DNA from: JBGLNJ01 sp034434835
GTDB lineage: Bacteria; Chloroflexota; Anaerolineae; Fen-1058
DNA length: 64,000 nucleotides
Direction of reading: 5' to 3'
Assembly (NCBI GenBank): GCA_034434835.1
Contig: DAOTXX010000099.1
Span: 1-64,000 of the forward strand
The notes beneath the pieces are model-generated. The model searched no databases, was not told the DNA's origin, and saw only the letters and a program-made list of their open reading frames with translations. The position numbers and the translations under genes were made by a program. Positions 45,135 through 53,871 of this stretch are shown here, in pieces. Position 1 is the stretch's first letter, and each line of letters opens with the position of its first letter.

Positions 45135-45207
45135 GCGGGCGTAGCTCAGTTGGTAGAGCGTCTGCCTTCCAAGCAGAATGTCGCGGGTCCGAGTCCCGTC
45201 GCCCGCT
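45135..45207 (+). tRNA. tRNA-Gly (anticodon TCC)
   Basis: Cloverleaf of 73 nt: acceptor GCGGGCG pairs with CGCCCGC, D-arm TAGCTCAGTTGGTAGAGC, anticodon stem TCTGC/GCAGA with loop CTTCCAA (TCC at 45,168-45,170), T-arm GCGGGTCCGAGTCCCGT (first pair G-T wobble). CCA is not encoded. Confidence 0.97.
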
Positions 45208-45213
45208 TGGGAG

Positions 45214-45241
45214 AGTGGACAGTACCCGCTGTCCACTTTTT
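45214..45241 (+). terminator. Terminator after tRNA-Gly
   Basis: A 9-bp stem (AGTGGACAG / CTGTCCACT) with a 6-nt loop is followed by TTTTTGTTTG. Confidence 0.9.
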
Positions 45242-45363
45242 GTTTGTAGTGTCATGTCACAGGCCTGTCGTGTGTCACTTGGCTTGACCGAGGATTTGCG
45301 CTAAACTATCATCATAAGCGATCCACTGCTCATTATCCACTACCAGCTTATTCAGGAGGCACC

Positions 45364-46008
45364 ATGTTAGTTCGTGAACGTATGACTCAAACCCCTGTGA
45401 CGATCACCGCCGATACTTCGGTGACCGAGGCTCTGCGCCTGATGCGCGAGAAAAAAGTCCGGCGCCTGCCCGTATTGGACAGCCACGGCAAGCTCGTCGG
45501 CATTGTCTCTGACAAGGATCTGCTCTACGCTTCCCCTTCGCCCGTGAGTTCCTTGAGCGTTTGGGAGATCAACTATCTGCTTGCCAGGCTCAAGGTCGAA
45601 GATGTCATGACCCGTAAGGTCATCACCGTGACAGAGGACACGCCGCTGGAGGAAGCTGCGCGCATCATGGCCGACAACAAGATCGGCGGCTTGCCGGTCA
45701 TGCGCGATGACCGGCTCGTCGGCATTGTCACCGAGACCGATCTGTTCAAGATTTTCTTGGAGCTGCTCGGCGCGCGCCAGCAAGGTGTGCGTGTGACGGC
45801 CTTGATCCCCAGTGCGAAAGGCACGTTGGCCAAGATCACGAATGCGATCTTTGGCGTGGGAGGCGATATTATGGCCTTTAGCCAGTCTATGGATGCTACC
45901 AGGACACGTTGGGAGGTCACGCTCAAAGTGCAAGAGGTGAGCCGTGATGCGCTGGTCAAGGCACTTCAGCCCGTCGTCGAAAAGATCGTGGACGTGCGAG
46001 AAATCTAA
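45364..46008 (+). CDS. CBS-pair and ACT domain protein (AcuB-like)
   Basis: The 214-residue protein has two CBS motifs (residues about 1-58: MLVRERMTQTPVTITADTS and LVGIVSDKDLL; residues about 78-140: VEDVMTRKVITVTEDTPLEE and RLVGIVTETDLF), then an ACT-like domain (VRVTALIPSAKGTLAKITNAI). CBS pairs bind adenosyl nucleotides and ACT domains bind small molecules such as amino acids, so this is a ligand-sensing regulatory protein. The ATG follows GGAGGCACC. It forms a single-gene unit bounded by the tRNA terminator and a hairpin just downstream. The AcuB name is by analogy only. Confidence 0.88.
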   Translation: MLVRERMTQTPVTITADTSVTEALRLMREKKVRRLPVLDSHGKLVGIVSDKDLLYASPSPVSSLSVWEINYLLARLKVEDVMTRKVITVTEDTPLEEAARIMADNKIGGLPVMRDDRLVGIVTETDLFKIFLELLGARQQGVRVTALIPSAKGTLAKITNAIFGVGGDIMAFSQSMDATRTRWEVTLKVQEVSRDALVKALQPVVEKIVDVREI

Positions 46009-46031
46009 CGCGCCGCGACGGAGAGAAACAA

Positions 46032-46067
46032 GCCCGGGCGTCTATCCTGATAGACGCCCGGATTGCT
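46032..46067. terminator. Bidirectional terminator between convergent genes
   Basis: A 12-13 bp stem (CCGGGCGTCTAT with ATAGACGCCCGG) lies between the CBS gene and the convergent aminotransferase gene. T-rich ATTGCTTT follows on plus and GCTTGTTTCTC on minus. Confidence 0.75.
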
Positions 46068-46085
46068 TTAAGAGGATGGCCGACG

Positions 46086-47183
46086 TCAGACAGAAAACGC
46101 GCGCACAGCCTCGGCCACCTGATGAACCTCAGCTTCGGTCAGTTCGGGAAACAGGGGCAGTGAGAGGACCTCGCGCGCGGCGCGCTCTGTTTCGGGCAGC
46201 GAGCTGACATCGCCCAGCCGGCCACGATAGGCGGGCTGCAAGTGAATCGGCACCGGATAGTGAACCAGCGTGCCGATGCCGCGCTCTCGGAGGAACGTTT
46301 GCAGCTCGTTGCGCTGCGCACTCCGCACGACGTACAGGTGATACACGTGCTGACCGTAGGGCATCGCCTGCGGCGGTGAGACAGGCGAGGCGGCAAGCCG
46401 TTCGTCGTACAACGCAGCCAGGTGCCGTCGCCGGGCGTTGTCTGTGTCGAGGGTGCGCAGCTTGACGCGGAGGATGGCCGCCTGGAGCTCGTCCAGGCGC
46501 GTGTTCCAGCCGCCGATCTCGCTCACGTAACGCTGCCGCCAGCCGTATTCGCGCAGCAGCCGCGCGTTCTCGGCCAGTTGCGGATCGTCAGTCGCCACAA
46601 ATCCTCCATCGCCCATCGCCCCCAGGTTCTTGGTGGGATAAAAGCTAAAGCAGGCCATGTCCCCCCACGCGCCGGTACGCTTGCCTCGATAGGTTGCGCC
46701 ATGCGACTGGGCGCAGTCTTCGATCACGCGGAGGTGGTGACGGCGCGCGATGCTCAGGATCGGCTCGAGGTCAGCGGATTGACCATAGAGGTGAACCGGG
46801 AGGATCGCCTTGGTGCGCGGCGTGATCGCCGCCGGGAGCCGGGCCGGGTCGAGCGTGAACGAACGCGGGTCAATGTCCACCAGCACGGGCGTCGCGCCAC
46901 ACAACTCAATGGCCGCGACCGTCGCCACGGCGGTGTGCGAGACGGTGATGACCTCATCGCCCGGCCCGACGCCGCACGCTCGCAGCGCCAGGTGAATCGC
47001 CTCGGTGCCGCTGCCGACGCCGATCCCAAATCGCACGCCCAGGTAAGCCGCAAACTCGCGCTCGAACGCCGCGGTTTCCTCGCCCAGAATGTATCGTCCT
47101 TTGTCGAGCACTCGCGCGATCGCCTGATCGATCTCTGGTTGATGGCTTTTGTATTGTGCGCGGGGGTTCGCCTGAGGGATCAC
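46086..47183 (-). CDS. DegT/DnrJ/EryC1/StrS aminotransferase family protein
   Basis: These PLP enzymes aminate nucleotide-linked keto sugars for surface polysaccharide. The 365-residue protein has GVGSGTEAIHLALRACGVGP, DEVITVSHTAVATVAAI, CAQSHGATYRGKRTG and the PLP lysine in SFYPTKNLGAMGDGGF. The C-terminal HLYVVRSAQRNELQTFLRERGI is typical. The start is GTG at 47,183 with AAAGGAG about 6 nt upstream; a longer frame translates repeat DNA only. The nearby epimerase gene fits a sugar-modifying role, but the substrate is unknown. Confidence 0.93.
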   Translation of the reverse strand: MIPQANPRAQYKSHQPEIDQAIARVLDKGRYILGEETAAFEREFAAYLGVRFGIGVGSGTEAIHLALRACGVGPGDEVITVSHTAVATVAAIELCGATPVLVDIDPRSFTLDPARLPAAITPRTKAILPVHLYGQSADLEPILSIARRHHLRVIEDCAQSHGATYRGKRTGAWGDMACFSFYPTKNLGAMGDGGFVATDDPQLAENARLLREYGWRQRYVSEIGGWNTRLDELQAAILRVKLRTLDTDNARRRHLAALYDERLAASPVSPPQAMPYGQHVYHLYVVRSAQRNELQTFLRERGIGTLVHYPVPIHLQPAYRGRLGDVSSLPETERAAREVLSLPLFPELTEAEVHQVAEAVRAFSV

Positions 47184-47515
47184 GTCATCTCCTTTATTGA
47201 CAGAGAGGCCGGCACCTGACCGATGCCGGCCCCTCGTTCGACGCACGGCCTGACAGCCTGTCAGAGAGGAAGCTGGCTGGGCTCCCATGCCCAGCATTTT
47301 GCCGAAACACCTTGAAACGGCGGCATGCCCACTCCGCTTCGCTGCGGGGTGCTTTGCAAGGAGCCGCCTCGGCTGTGTTCTCCGACAGACTGCTAGCAGC
47401 CTGTCGGAGTGGCATCCTGGAGTCAAGGCTTCAGCCGGGTTTGACTGGAAATCGCCGCCTTTTCACCGGCTGAAGCCTCGACTCCCGCTCCTTGAGGGTT
47501 CTCTCCGACAGACTG
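47184..47515. repeat. Repeat cluster between aminotransferase and secreted protein genes
   Basis: No gene is seen. GCCTGTC(A/G)GAG / TCTCCGACAGACTGCTAG ends recur at about 47,250, 47,378, 47,398 and 47,505. The part 47,322-47,375 is an inverted copy of 9709-9762. Between 47,415 and 47,490 an imperfect palindrome has GGAGTCAAGGCTTCAGCCG and CGGCTGAAGCCTCGACTCC arms. Confidence 0.7.
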
Positions 47516-49033
47516 CTAGGGCGTCAGGTTGTAGATGCCAACATCATCCCAGTTGACGCGGAAGGCTGAGGTGCCACTCGGCCACCGGATGTACACGCCC
47601 CACCAGCGCGCGCCAGTCCAGGTGCTATCACTTGTGCTGAGCACCTGCTGATTGTTGATGTAGATTTTGATCTCGGCCCCATTACGGTTCAGCCTGATGG
47701 TATTCCAGCCAGTCAGACTGATCGAGTTGGCGATCTCGGTGGGCAAAGCCGTCCAATTGACCAGTATGGTTTCAGCGCCGCCTGCCATACGGCGGAGCTT
47801 GTAATCATAGCCGTTTCCAGCTTCATTCACCCGCAGCATGAACTGATGGTAACCATCACCGGCCGGGTTCACATCGCAATGCCACTGGTCATTGGGATTG
47901 AAGACAATACCATTCACGCCAAAGATCAGCCCCCATTGGGCCGTCTTGTAGGCCGTTCGGTCGAAACCGGTCATGTCCATAAAGCTGAACTTGGCCTGAA
48001 TGCCATAGTTGGCAGGTGGATCGTACTGTGGTGAAAACATCCGCACGTCGGCGTTATCCACCCACAGGCGATAGGCCTTGTCAGTCTCAGCGTCGCCGGG
48101 CGGTCTCTGCAACACTGCCATATAGTGTTGAGTTGAATCGCTGTTCTGGCACCAGCGAGGTGTCTCCTCCGTTTCGAAATAATACTGCTTGACCAGTGTG
48201 CCGATCACAATGGGCGGCGCGGTCGGGGTAGGGCTGGGGGTGGGGGTTGGATCGCGTCGGATCAGCGGCAGGTAGACTGTCTTCAAGGGAGTGCCATAGA
48301 GCATCAGATCGTCCACAAAGGCGCCCAGGCCAACTGGAGTTTCGCTGTCGCTGCTACGGAAGAGGAAAGCCAGGTAAGCCGGCTTGCTGGTTTGACCTGG
48401 ACAACCGCCTGGTTCGAACTCGAAAGATTGCCATTCTCGGAGATGGCCGCGTGTCATCGTATGGCCGTAAAAGTTTGTGCCGTCGCACGAGTACGCCCAA
48501 CCAAAGCTCGCGCCCTGCTCAGTATCCAGCCAATACTTGAATTCGGCCTTGACGCGCCCGTATTGCTGAGTGTTCAATGGCCCATAGATGGCCCAGGTGT
48601 CCATCGTTTGGGTGTACGTCGAGTCGGCGTAGACGGTCCAATCAACCGGAAGCTCCGGGTATGGGTCGGCGGCGGCCCAGAGGGTGTTCGTAAAGTCTCC
48701 GGCCGGGTGATAGTTGTACCGTACTCGTCCCCATTTGTGGGGGGCTGGCTGGGAGTAGATCTCTGTGCTGCGAGTGATGGTCCAGCCAGTAAACTCGCCG
48801 CCGAATGTAAACGATTGGGTGTAAAACAAGGTCCATGAGATGGGGGTAGAGACTGCTTGTATGTTCGCTTCATCCGGCAACTCGATGAATCGGAACGGCC
48901 CGCGCAAGGGCGGCGGAGGCGCCGCGACCGTCGGTGTTTGGACCAGGGCCAGCGCCGACAAGATGACCATCAGAGCGACGCCGCTGGTCACAATCAACAA
49001 GCGAGGCCAAGTGAAGGTATGCTTTGGCTTCAT
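47516..49033 (-). CDS. Secreted protein with two jelly-roll-like domains, unknown function
   Basis: The 505-residue product has an N-terminal signal segment (WPRLLIVTSGVALMVILSAL). A first beta domain (about 45-255) has WTVYADSTYTQTMDTWAIYG and the FEPGGCPGQTSKPAYLAFLF type seen in extracellular jelly rolls. A hinge VYLPLIRRDPTPTPSPTPT follows, then a concanavalin-like domain (about 280-500: YYFETEETPRW, INNQQVLSTSDSTW, WGVYIRWPSGTSAFRVNWDD) similar to sugar-binding DUF1080-like folds. No catalytic acid pair is certain. RBS AAAGGAG precedes the ATG. It is probably an exported carbohydrate-binding protein. Confidence 0.85.
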   Translation of the reverse strand: MKPKHTFTWPRLLIVTSGVALMVILSALALVQTPTVAAPPPPLRGPFRFIELPDEANIQAVSTPISWTLFYTQSFTFGGEFTGWTITRSTEIYSQPAPHKWGRVRYNYHPAGDFTNTLWAAADPYPELPVDWTVYADSTYTQTMDTWAIYGPLNTQQYGRVKAEFKYWLDTEQGASFGWAYSCDGTNFYGHTMTRGHLREWQSFEFEPGGCPGQTSKPAYLAFLFRSSDSETPVGLGAFVDDLMLYGTPLKTVYLPLIRRDPTPTPSPTPTAPPIVIGTLVKQYYFETEETPRWCQNSDSTQHYMAVLQRPPGDAETDKAYRLWVDNADVRMFSPQYDPPANYGIQAKFSFMDMTGFDRTAYKTAQWGLIFGVNGIVFNPNDQWHCDVNPAGDGYHQFMLRVNEAGNGYDYKLRRMAGGAETILVNWTALPTEIANSISLTGWNTIRLNRNGAEIKIYINNQQVLSTSDSTWTGARWWGVYIRWPSGTSAFRVNWDDVGIYNLTP

Positions 49034-49061
49034 AACAGGAAACTCCTTTCGCGCGAATCTC

Positions 49062-49095
49062 TGATTTACGATTTTGGATTGCCGATTGCGGGTTA
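49062..49095. repeat. Heptad array upstream of the secreted protein gene
   Basis: GATTTAC, GATTTTG, GATTGCC, GATTGCG: four 7-nt units. A further loose array (CAATCAG, CCATCCC, CAATCAC, CAATAGT) lies at 49,138-49,165 across the epimerase stop. Confidence 0.75.
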
Positions 49096-49153
49096 AAGAG
49101 CGCGCTGTACCACCTCAGAGGGATTTCCACACTCTGCAATCAGCCATCCCCAA

Positions 49154-50179
49154 TCACCAATAGTGCTCCCGGTATTGACGATAGTAGGCCCAAGTCCGGG
49201 TCAGGCCCTCGCGCAAACTGACCTGGGGAGCCCAGCCCAATTTGCCGCGGATGCGGCGATAGTCGGCGTAATAGTCGCCAATGTCAATGGGTTTGCGATC
49301 GGGCGGGTAAGGAACGATGCGATAGCAGCCGCCACCGTTGATCTCGATGCACAATTCGGCCAGATCGCGCAGGTTGATCACCTCATCGCTGCCGAGATTA
49401 TAGGTCTGTCCGTTCGCGTCGTCGGTCCTGGCGGCCAGCAACATGGCCTCTATAACATCGTCCACATAGTTGAAATCGCGCACCTGCGCCCCATCGCCCC
49501 AGATCTCGATTGGCTCGCCCTCGATCAAGTGCCGGATCCAGACGCCCAAAAAAGTCTGCCGCGCGTCTTTGACCCTCATCCGCGGGCCATAGGTGTTGGT
49601 CAGGCGCAGAGAGACAGCGCGGACGCCATAAACGTTGTTGTACAAGATGTGATACCACTCGCCCGCCATCTTGTTGATGCCGTTCACGTCGGTCGGGCGG
49701 AGCAGGTGCCGCTCGTCCACCGGCAAATAGTCCGGCTTGCCATAGATCTGACGTGTGCTGGCATAGATGATCTTGACCTTGGGGTTGTTCTTGCGGCAGG
49801 CTTCGAGGATCGAAAGCTGCGCGCGGCAGTTGATCTCCAGGTCGGTGTATGGATCGCGCATCGAATCCAGATGGCTGTTTTGCCCGGCCAGGTTAAAGAT
49901 CAGGTCTCGGCCCTGCACCAGGTAATCCATGCTGAACTCGTCACGCACGTCGGCGATGTTGACCTGGAGCTTGTCTTCGTAGCCCGCGATGTTGAACAGA
50001 TTGCCGCCGTATTCTGGGATCAGGCTATCTACCAGCAGCACCTCTGCGCCCAAATCGGCCAGGCGACGGCCCAGCGTGCTGCCGATGAATCCCAAGCCGC
50101 CGGTGATGAGCACCCGCGCGCCGGACAAGTCGTGCGCCACGTTGACCTCCGCAAGCGATTCTACCACAGGCCTTGCCAA
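49154..50179 (-). CDS. NAD-dependent nucleotide-sugar epimerase/dehydratase (extended SDR)
   Basis: The 341-residue protein has the Rossmann GGLGFIG loop (residues 27-33), YASTRQIYGKPDYL, RLTNTYGPRMRVKDARQTFLG, the RDFNYVDDVIEAM element and YNLGSDEVINLRDLAE typical of UDP/dTDP-sugar epimerases and dehydratases. The catalytic YxxxK motif is altered: the lysine is Lys170 (NGINKMAGE) but the Tyr position is Asn166. It therefore may use a different acid/base or a non-classical reaction. It forms a separate unit next to the PTPS-related genes. Substrate unknown; a role in surface polysaccharide is inferred. Confidence 0.9.
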   Translation of the reverse strand: MARPVVESLAEVNVAHDLSGARVLITGGLGFIGSTLGRRLADLGAEVLLVDSLIPEYGGNLFNIAGYEDKLQVNIADVRDEFSMDYLVQGRDLIFNLAGQNSHLDSMRDPYTDLEINCRAQLSILEACRKNNPKVKIIYASTRQIYGKPDYLPVDERHLLRPTDVNGINKMAGEWYHILYNNVYGVRAVSLRLTNTYGPRMRVKDARQTFLGVWIRHLIEGEPIEIWGDGAQVRDFNYVDDVIEAMLLAARTDDANGQTYNLGSDEVINLRDLAELCIEINGGGCYRIVPYPPDRKPIDIGDYYADYRRIRGKLGWAPQVSLREGLTRTWAYYRQYREHYW

Positions 50180-50523
50180 CCGTCTAACTGAAACGTCGCT
50201 TTATGTTCACCTCCTGAGGCCAGACTGAGAATCATTGGCGTAAACTTTAGCCCCGGAGTGCGGCCTTCAGGCCGCATCTTATGCAGGCTGAAGTCTGCAC
50301 TCCAACCTTAAGTTGACACGCATGGGCGACCACTAGCCCATGCGGGCCACAAGCTGCCCCCGCATGAGGGTTGCGGTCGCCCGCACTGGGGCAGGCCTTC
50401 ACCTGCCCCTACGGTGGTAACCAACTGATTTTTGTCACACCCATTTGATTGTAATGGAACACAACGCAAAAAGGTTGATCAAAAGTCAACGGAGTGGTGA
50501 CAGCCTCGAAGAGATCGCTATGT
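50180..50523. other. Gap with two MITE-like repeats
   Basis: At 50,233-50,326 is a 94-bp element with imperfect terminal repeats (GTAAACTTTAGCCCCGGAGTGC at one end, its mirror at the other) and inner CGGCCTTCAGGCCG and GCAGGCTGAAGTCTGC hairpins. At 50,331-50,412 lies a GGCGACC/GGGGCAGG repeat related to 27,587-27,660. No gene is seen. Confidence 0.75.
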
Positions 50524-53500
50524 TCATGGAAGGACGATGGGCTGTTCCCAAAGAATGCTGTTACCCAGACGAGCATTGGTCTCGGCCTCATACAGACCGA
50601 CCTCGAGCCGATATTCGCCGGGCGGCAAATTGCCTGGCAGGGTCAATGTGTGTGGATCGATCACGTATTCGCCTGCGAGCCACCCGGTCGTTGGGCGAGT
50701 CCAGTTGGCAGGAATAGCATCGCTGGTGACCACGAGGCGTCCCGTCGGATCCAACAGGTGCACGAACGACTTGTAGTCGGCGGTCATTTCCTGCAAGGCT
50801 TGCCAATACAACACCACTTTGATTTGTGATTTGTGATTTGCGATTTGCGATTTGATGTCATAGCCAACCCATCGTGCCTGTCCGCCGAAATCTACCTGAA
50901 CCGGATGCTCGACGCGCGGCGGGGTCATTGTTCGCTGCGGCACGCGAATCGTCACGTGACCCAATTCTACAGTCCCGCCTGCCACTGCACCGGTTTCATC
51001 CACCAGCGACAGGCGCAGCGCAAACGTCCCGCCCGGCATCGCCGCCGGAATCCGAATCGAGTTTGGCCCACGCAACACATCGCCGCTCAAGACTTGGCGG
51101 GTGGAAAATTGCGAGCTGATGGGCGCCACATCGCTCGAAAAGACAACAGCGCCGCCGAGGTCGGCCAGTTGCAGTCGCGCCTGATAGTTATGCGTCTGTG
51201 CTGCCGTCGCGCGCCAGTACAGCGTGAAAAAGAGTTTGGCCCCGGCGTCTGCTTGCGCTTGCGGCCAATCGTAACCCATCAGCACGAGGCCTGGCGCAAG
51301 CGTTGCGTCCGAAAGATGCTCAGGCCGCGGCAGGTCAGGGTGGGGTTCAAGCCACGCCCACGCGCCGGGGCGCCTGACGCTGACGGTCGCCATGTCAAAT
51401 GTGATGCCCGAAGGCGCACCGCTAGAGTCGAGGACGCTCAACCCGCCGGGCGTGCCCACGCGATAGACGCCCACGCGCAGGCGATATTCGCCCGGCGGTG
51501 TGCCTGGCGCGAGGGAGATGTCGTGAACGTCGCGCGCGTAATCGCTCGGCTTCCAGCGCGAGGTGGGGTACCCGCCGGGGTGCTGGCTATCGCGTTGGCC
51601 GTAGACCAATCCGCGCTCATCCACCAGTTGCGCACTGATCGAATAATCGGTATCTAGCTTTTGCATGGCGCGCCAGTAGAGCGTCACGCGCACCGGGCGT
51701 CCCATCTCGGTAACGAGTCGAGCCGGATCATAGCCCATCAGCGCCATTCGATGGTCGAAATTCACGTTCAGCGGATGCGCGACGCCTGCGACACGCAGAC
51801 CATCAAAGCGCGTTCGGCGCCAGATCGTTTCGTGGGTGTCGAGATAAAAAGTCTTGAGAGCCAGCAGGCCGATGGCGAAAACACAAACCCAAGACGCAAG
51901 GCGCAGGTCGCAAAACAAGTCGCCAGGCGCAGGTCGTGAGGCGCGGGACACGAGGCGCAAAGCGACCATGCCGACGAGTGCGAGCGCGCTCAACAGCGAA
52001 ACGAGGCTAGCGACTGTTCGGAGCGGCGTCGAGCCAAAGGCGACCTGGAGGCGATGTCGGCCGGCCGGGACCGGGAAGCTGATCAGTCCGTGCGGATCGG
52101 TTGGCGTGATAGCGATGGGCTGGCCGTCCACGCGCGCCTGCCACCCGGCAAAGTCAAAGATGTCGAACGTGACGGTGAATGGCGTAGCACTGTCCAGGAT
52201 CACGTCGGCAGAGAGCGGACGATAATGGGACTCGATCACTTGAGCGTCTGGTGGCAAAGCAGGGTCGAGCCGCTCGATGACATCGGAGCGCGCGTAGCGG
52301 TCGCTCAAAGTGTTAGGGTCGGGCAGCTTTTTGACCGTGTTGGGCAAATAGTCGCCGGCCGAAGTCGTGCCCAGCGCGCCGGACTCGCGTTCATAGCGCG
52401 CAATGTCGGCCACGGTCGGATGCGTGATCGGCTCCAGGTATGGCACGAACTGCCAGGCAAAGCCGTAGAGAATGAGCGCGGCGACTATAAGAGAAAGGAT
52501 GGGTATTTCCCGCCTAGTGTGGGTAAATCCCTGCAACCTGTCATTGCGAGCCGCCGAACCCCCTGGCGGGGGCAGGTGCGGCGAAGCAATCTCATTTTTG
52601 TCGCCGGAGATTGCTTCGGGCGCTTCGCGCCCTCGCAATGACAGGGTGACCCACAAGTGGGAAATACCCGAAAGGACGAAAAACCGCTTCGCGGGACGAA
52701 GGACGAAGGACAAACGCGCCTGGTCGTGCTCTGCCACCCATCCGCCTGTGAGAAATGCCAAACTGAGACTGGTCAGTCCCAGGAATCGCCAGGGGAATTG
52801 CACAAAGCGCAGCAGTGGCAGCGCATCCCAGATCGCCACAGACTGCGGCAACGTCAGCATCCAGCTGCCCAGCGCCAGGAGCGCCGTCAGGCCCGCCGTG
52901 ACCTTTTGCCGGGGATTCCAGCGCTTCCATTTGAGCGCGAGCGCAGCCACGGCCAGCGTCAGCGGGATCAGACCGACGCCGCGCGGCGTAGGGGGAAGCA
53001 CAAGATTAGGATCAACCGTCATGGGCAGCGAGAACAGCTCGACAAAGTGATAGTGGTAATCAAAGGCCTGCGGCATAAAGAGTTGGATGATCTGAACCGA
53101 GTCTCGTTCGACAAAAGCTGGCAGCCAGAAGAACGCCGCAAGGCCAAGCCCTAGCCCAAGCGGCAGCGCAACACGCAATACGCAATATGGGATACTGAGC
53201 ACGCGGTCTGCTTGTGTATGGTGTACTGCGTATTCCGTGAGCTGTGTTATGGCGTAGGCCAGAACGACTGGCGTGAAAATGAGCGCCGTGATGTTGTGCC
53301 CCAAGAGCAAGGCGGCGTAAAACAGCGCGGTGAGAATAAAAGCTAAAAGAGAGGGCGAATGCACCCGGTGCGCCCACCGCGTGATGGCCCACAGCAGCGC
53401 GGGCATGAGCGCCATCGCCAACACTTCGGCCAGCGCGCCGCGGTGATAAACATTGTAGAGCAGGTAAGGTGAGGTGACATAGGCCGCTGCGGCAACCAGG

Positions 53501-53871
53501 CCTGCTCGCTGCCCCCAGACCTCAGTCGCCCAGGCATACATGCCCAGCGCAGCGCAAAGGATGAATACGCCAAAGGTCGCCAGCAGTGCCAGAGCAAAAT
53601 CCATCCCGATCAGCCGGAAAATCATCGCGGCGTAATAGCTCAGCGGCGCATAGAAATTGAACAGCGGAAAGCCAAAGCCGTAGGCGAGATCGGGCGCGTA
53701 GCGCGGAAAGAGATAGCCTTGCCGCAGCAGGTGATCCAGTTCCACCAAACGATACAGGTGGAGCAGCGTGTCAGCCGCCCACGGCAGTCGCCCGTACAGC
53801 AGCGGCTGTGCAGCGATCAAACTGAGCAACATCAGAGCGCCCGCGGTCAGAGCCGCGCTGAGGTGCTTCAT
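50524..53871 (-). CDS. PTPS-related membrane protein, paralogue 1
   Basis: The 1115-residue protein has about a dozen hydrophobic segments in residues 1-660, starting MKHLSAALTAGALMLLSLIA, with PLLYGRLPWAADTLLHLYRL and FGFPLFNFYAPLSYYAAMIFRLIG, the signature of the 6-pyruvoyl-tetrahydropterin-synthase-related membrane family. The likely function is unknown; a glycosyltransferase-like fold has been suggested for such proteins. Then come three repeated beta domains (VTLYWRAMQK, LFFTLYWRAT, KVVLYWQALQ), each with PPGEYRLRVGVY-like ends. Residues about 409-443 translate a palindromic repeat, and heptad DNA is read at about 53,170, 52,690, 51,930 and 50,840. It overlaps paralogue 2 by ATGA at its start. 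Confidence 0.85.
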   Translation of the reverse strand: MKHLSAALTAGALMLLSLIAAQPLLYGRLPWAADTLLHLYRLVELDHLLRQGYLFPRYAPDLAYGFGFPLFNFYAPLSYYAAMIFRLIGMDFALALLATFGVFILCAALGMYAWATEVWGQRAGLVAAAAYVTSPYLLYNVYHRGALAEVLAMALMPALLWAITRWAHRVHSPSLLAFILTALFYAALLLGHNITALIFTPVVLAYAITQLTEYAVHHTQADRVLSIPYCVLRVALPLGLGLGLAAFFWLPAFVERDSVQIIQLFMPQAFDYHYHFVELFSLPMTVDPNLVLPPTPRGVGLIPLTLAVAALALKWKRWNPRQKVTAGLTALLALGSWMLTLPQSVAIWDALPLLRFVQFPWRFLGLTSLSLAFLTGGWVAEHDQARLSFVLRPAKRFFVLSGISHLWVTLSLRGREAPEAISGDKNEIASPHLPPPGGSAARNDRLQGFTHTRREIPILSLIVAALILYGFAWQFVPYLEPITHPTVADIARYERESGALGTTSAGDYLPNTVKKLPDPNTLSDRYARSDVIERLDPALPPDAQVIESHYRPLSADVILDSATPFTVTFDIFDFAGWQARVDGQPIAITPTDPHGLISFPVPAGRHRLQVAFGSTPLRTVASLVSLLSALALVGMVALRLVSRASRPAPGDLFCDLRLASWVCVFAIGLLALKTFYLDTHETIWRRTRFDGLRVAGVAHPLNVNFDHRMALMGYDPARLVTEMGRPVRVTLYWRAMQKLDTDYSISAQLVDERGLVYGQRDSQHPGGYPTSRWKPSDYARDVHDISLAPGTPPGEYRLRVGVYRVGTPGGLSVLDSSGAPSGITFDMATVSVRRPGAWAWLEPHPDLPRPEHLSDATLAPGLVLMGYDWPQAQADAGAKLFFTLYWRATAAQTHNYQARLQLADLGGAVVFSSDVAPISSQFSTRQVLSGDVLRGPNSIRIPAAMPGGTFALRLSLVDETGAVAGGTVELGHVTIRVPQRTMTPPRVEHPVQVDFGGQARWVGYDIKSQIANHKSQIKVVLYWQALQEMTADYKSFVHLLDPTGRLVVTSDAIPANWTRPTTGWLAGEYVIDPHTLTLPGNLPPGEYRLEVGLYEAETNARLGNSILWEQPIVLP
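50820..50858. repeat. Heptad array inside PTPS paralogue 1 (3' part)
   Basis: GATTTGT, GATTTGT, GATTTGC, GATTTGC, GATTTGA: five 7-nt units, translated in the last beta domain as DIKSQIANHKSQIK. Confidence 0.85.
51887..51965. repeat. Heptad array inside PTPS paralogue 1 (middle)
   Basis: GACGCAA, GGCGCAG, GTCGCAA, and shifted words GCGGGAC, ACGAGGC, GCAAAGC keep a 7-nt rhythm for about 75 nt. The translated stretch lies at the cytosolic edge of a membrane helix. Confidence 0.7.
52544..52642. repeat. TGTCATTGCGAG palindromic element inside PTPS paralogue 1
   Basis: TGTCATTGCGAG at one end and CTCGCAATGACA at the other enclose GAAGCAATCTC and GAGATTGCTTC arms. It is translated without stops as roughly 35 residues with no similarity to the flanks. 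Confidence 0.9.
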
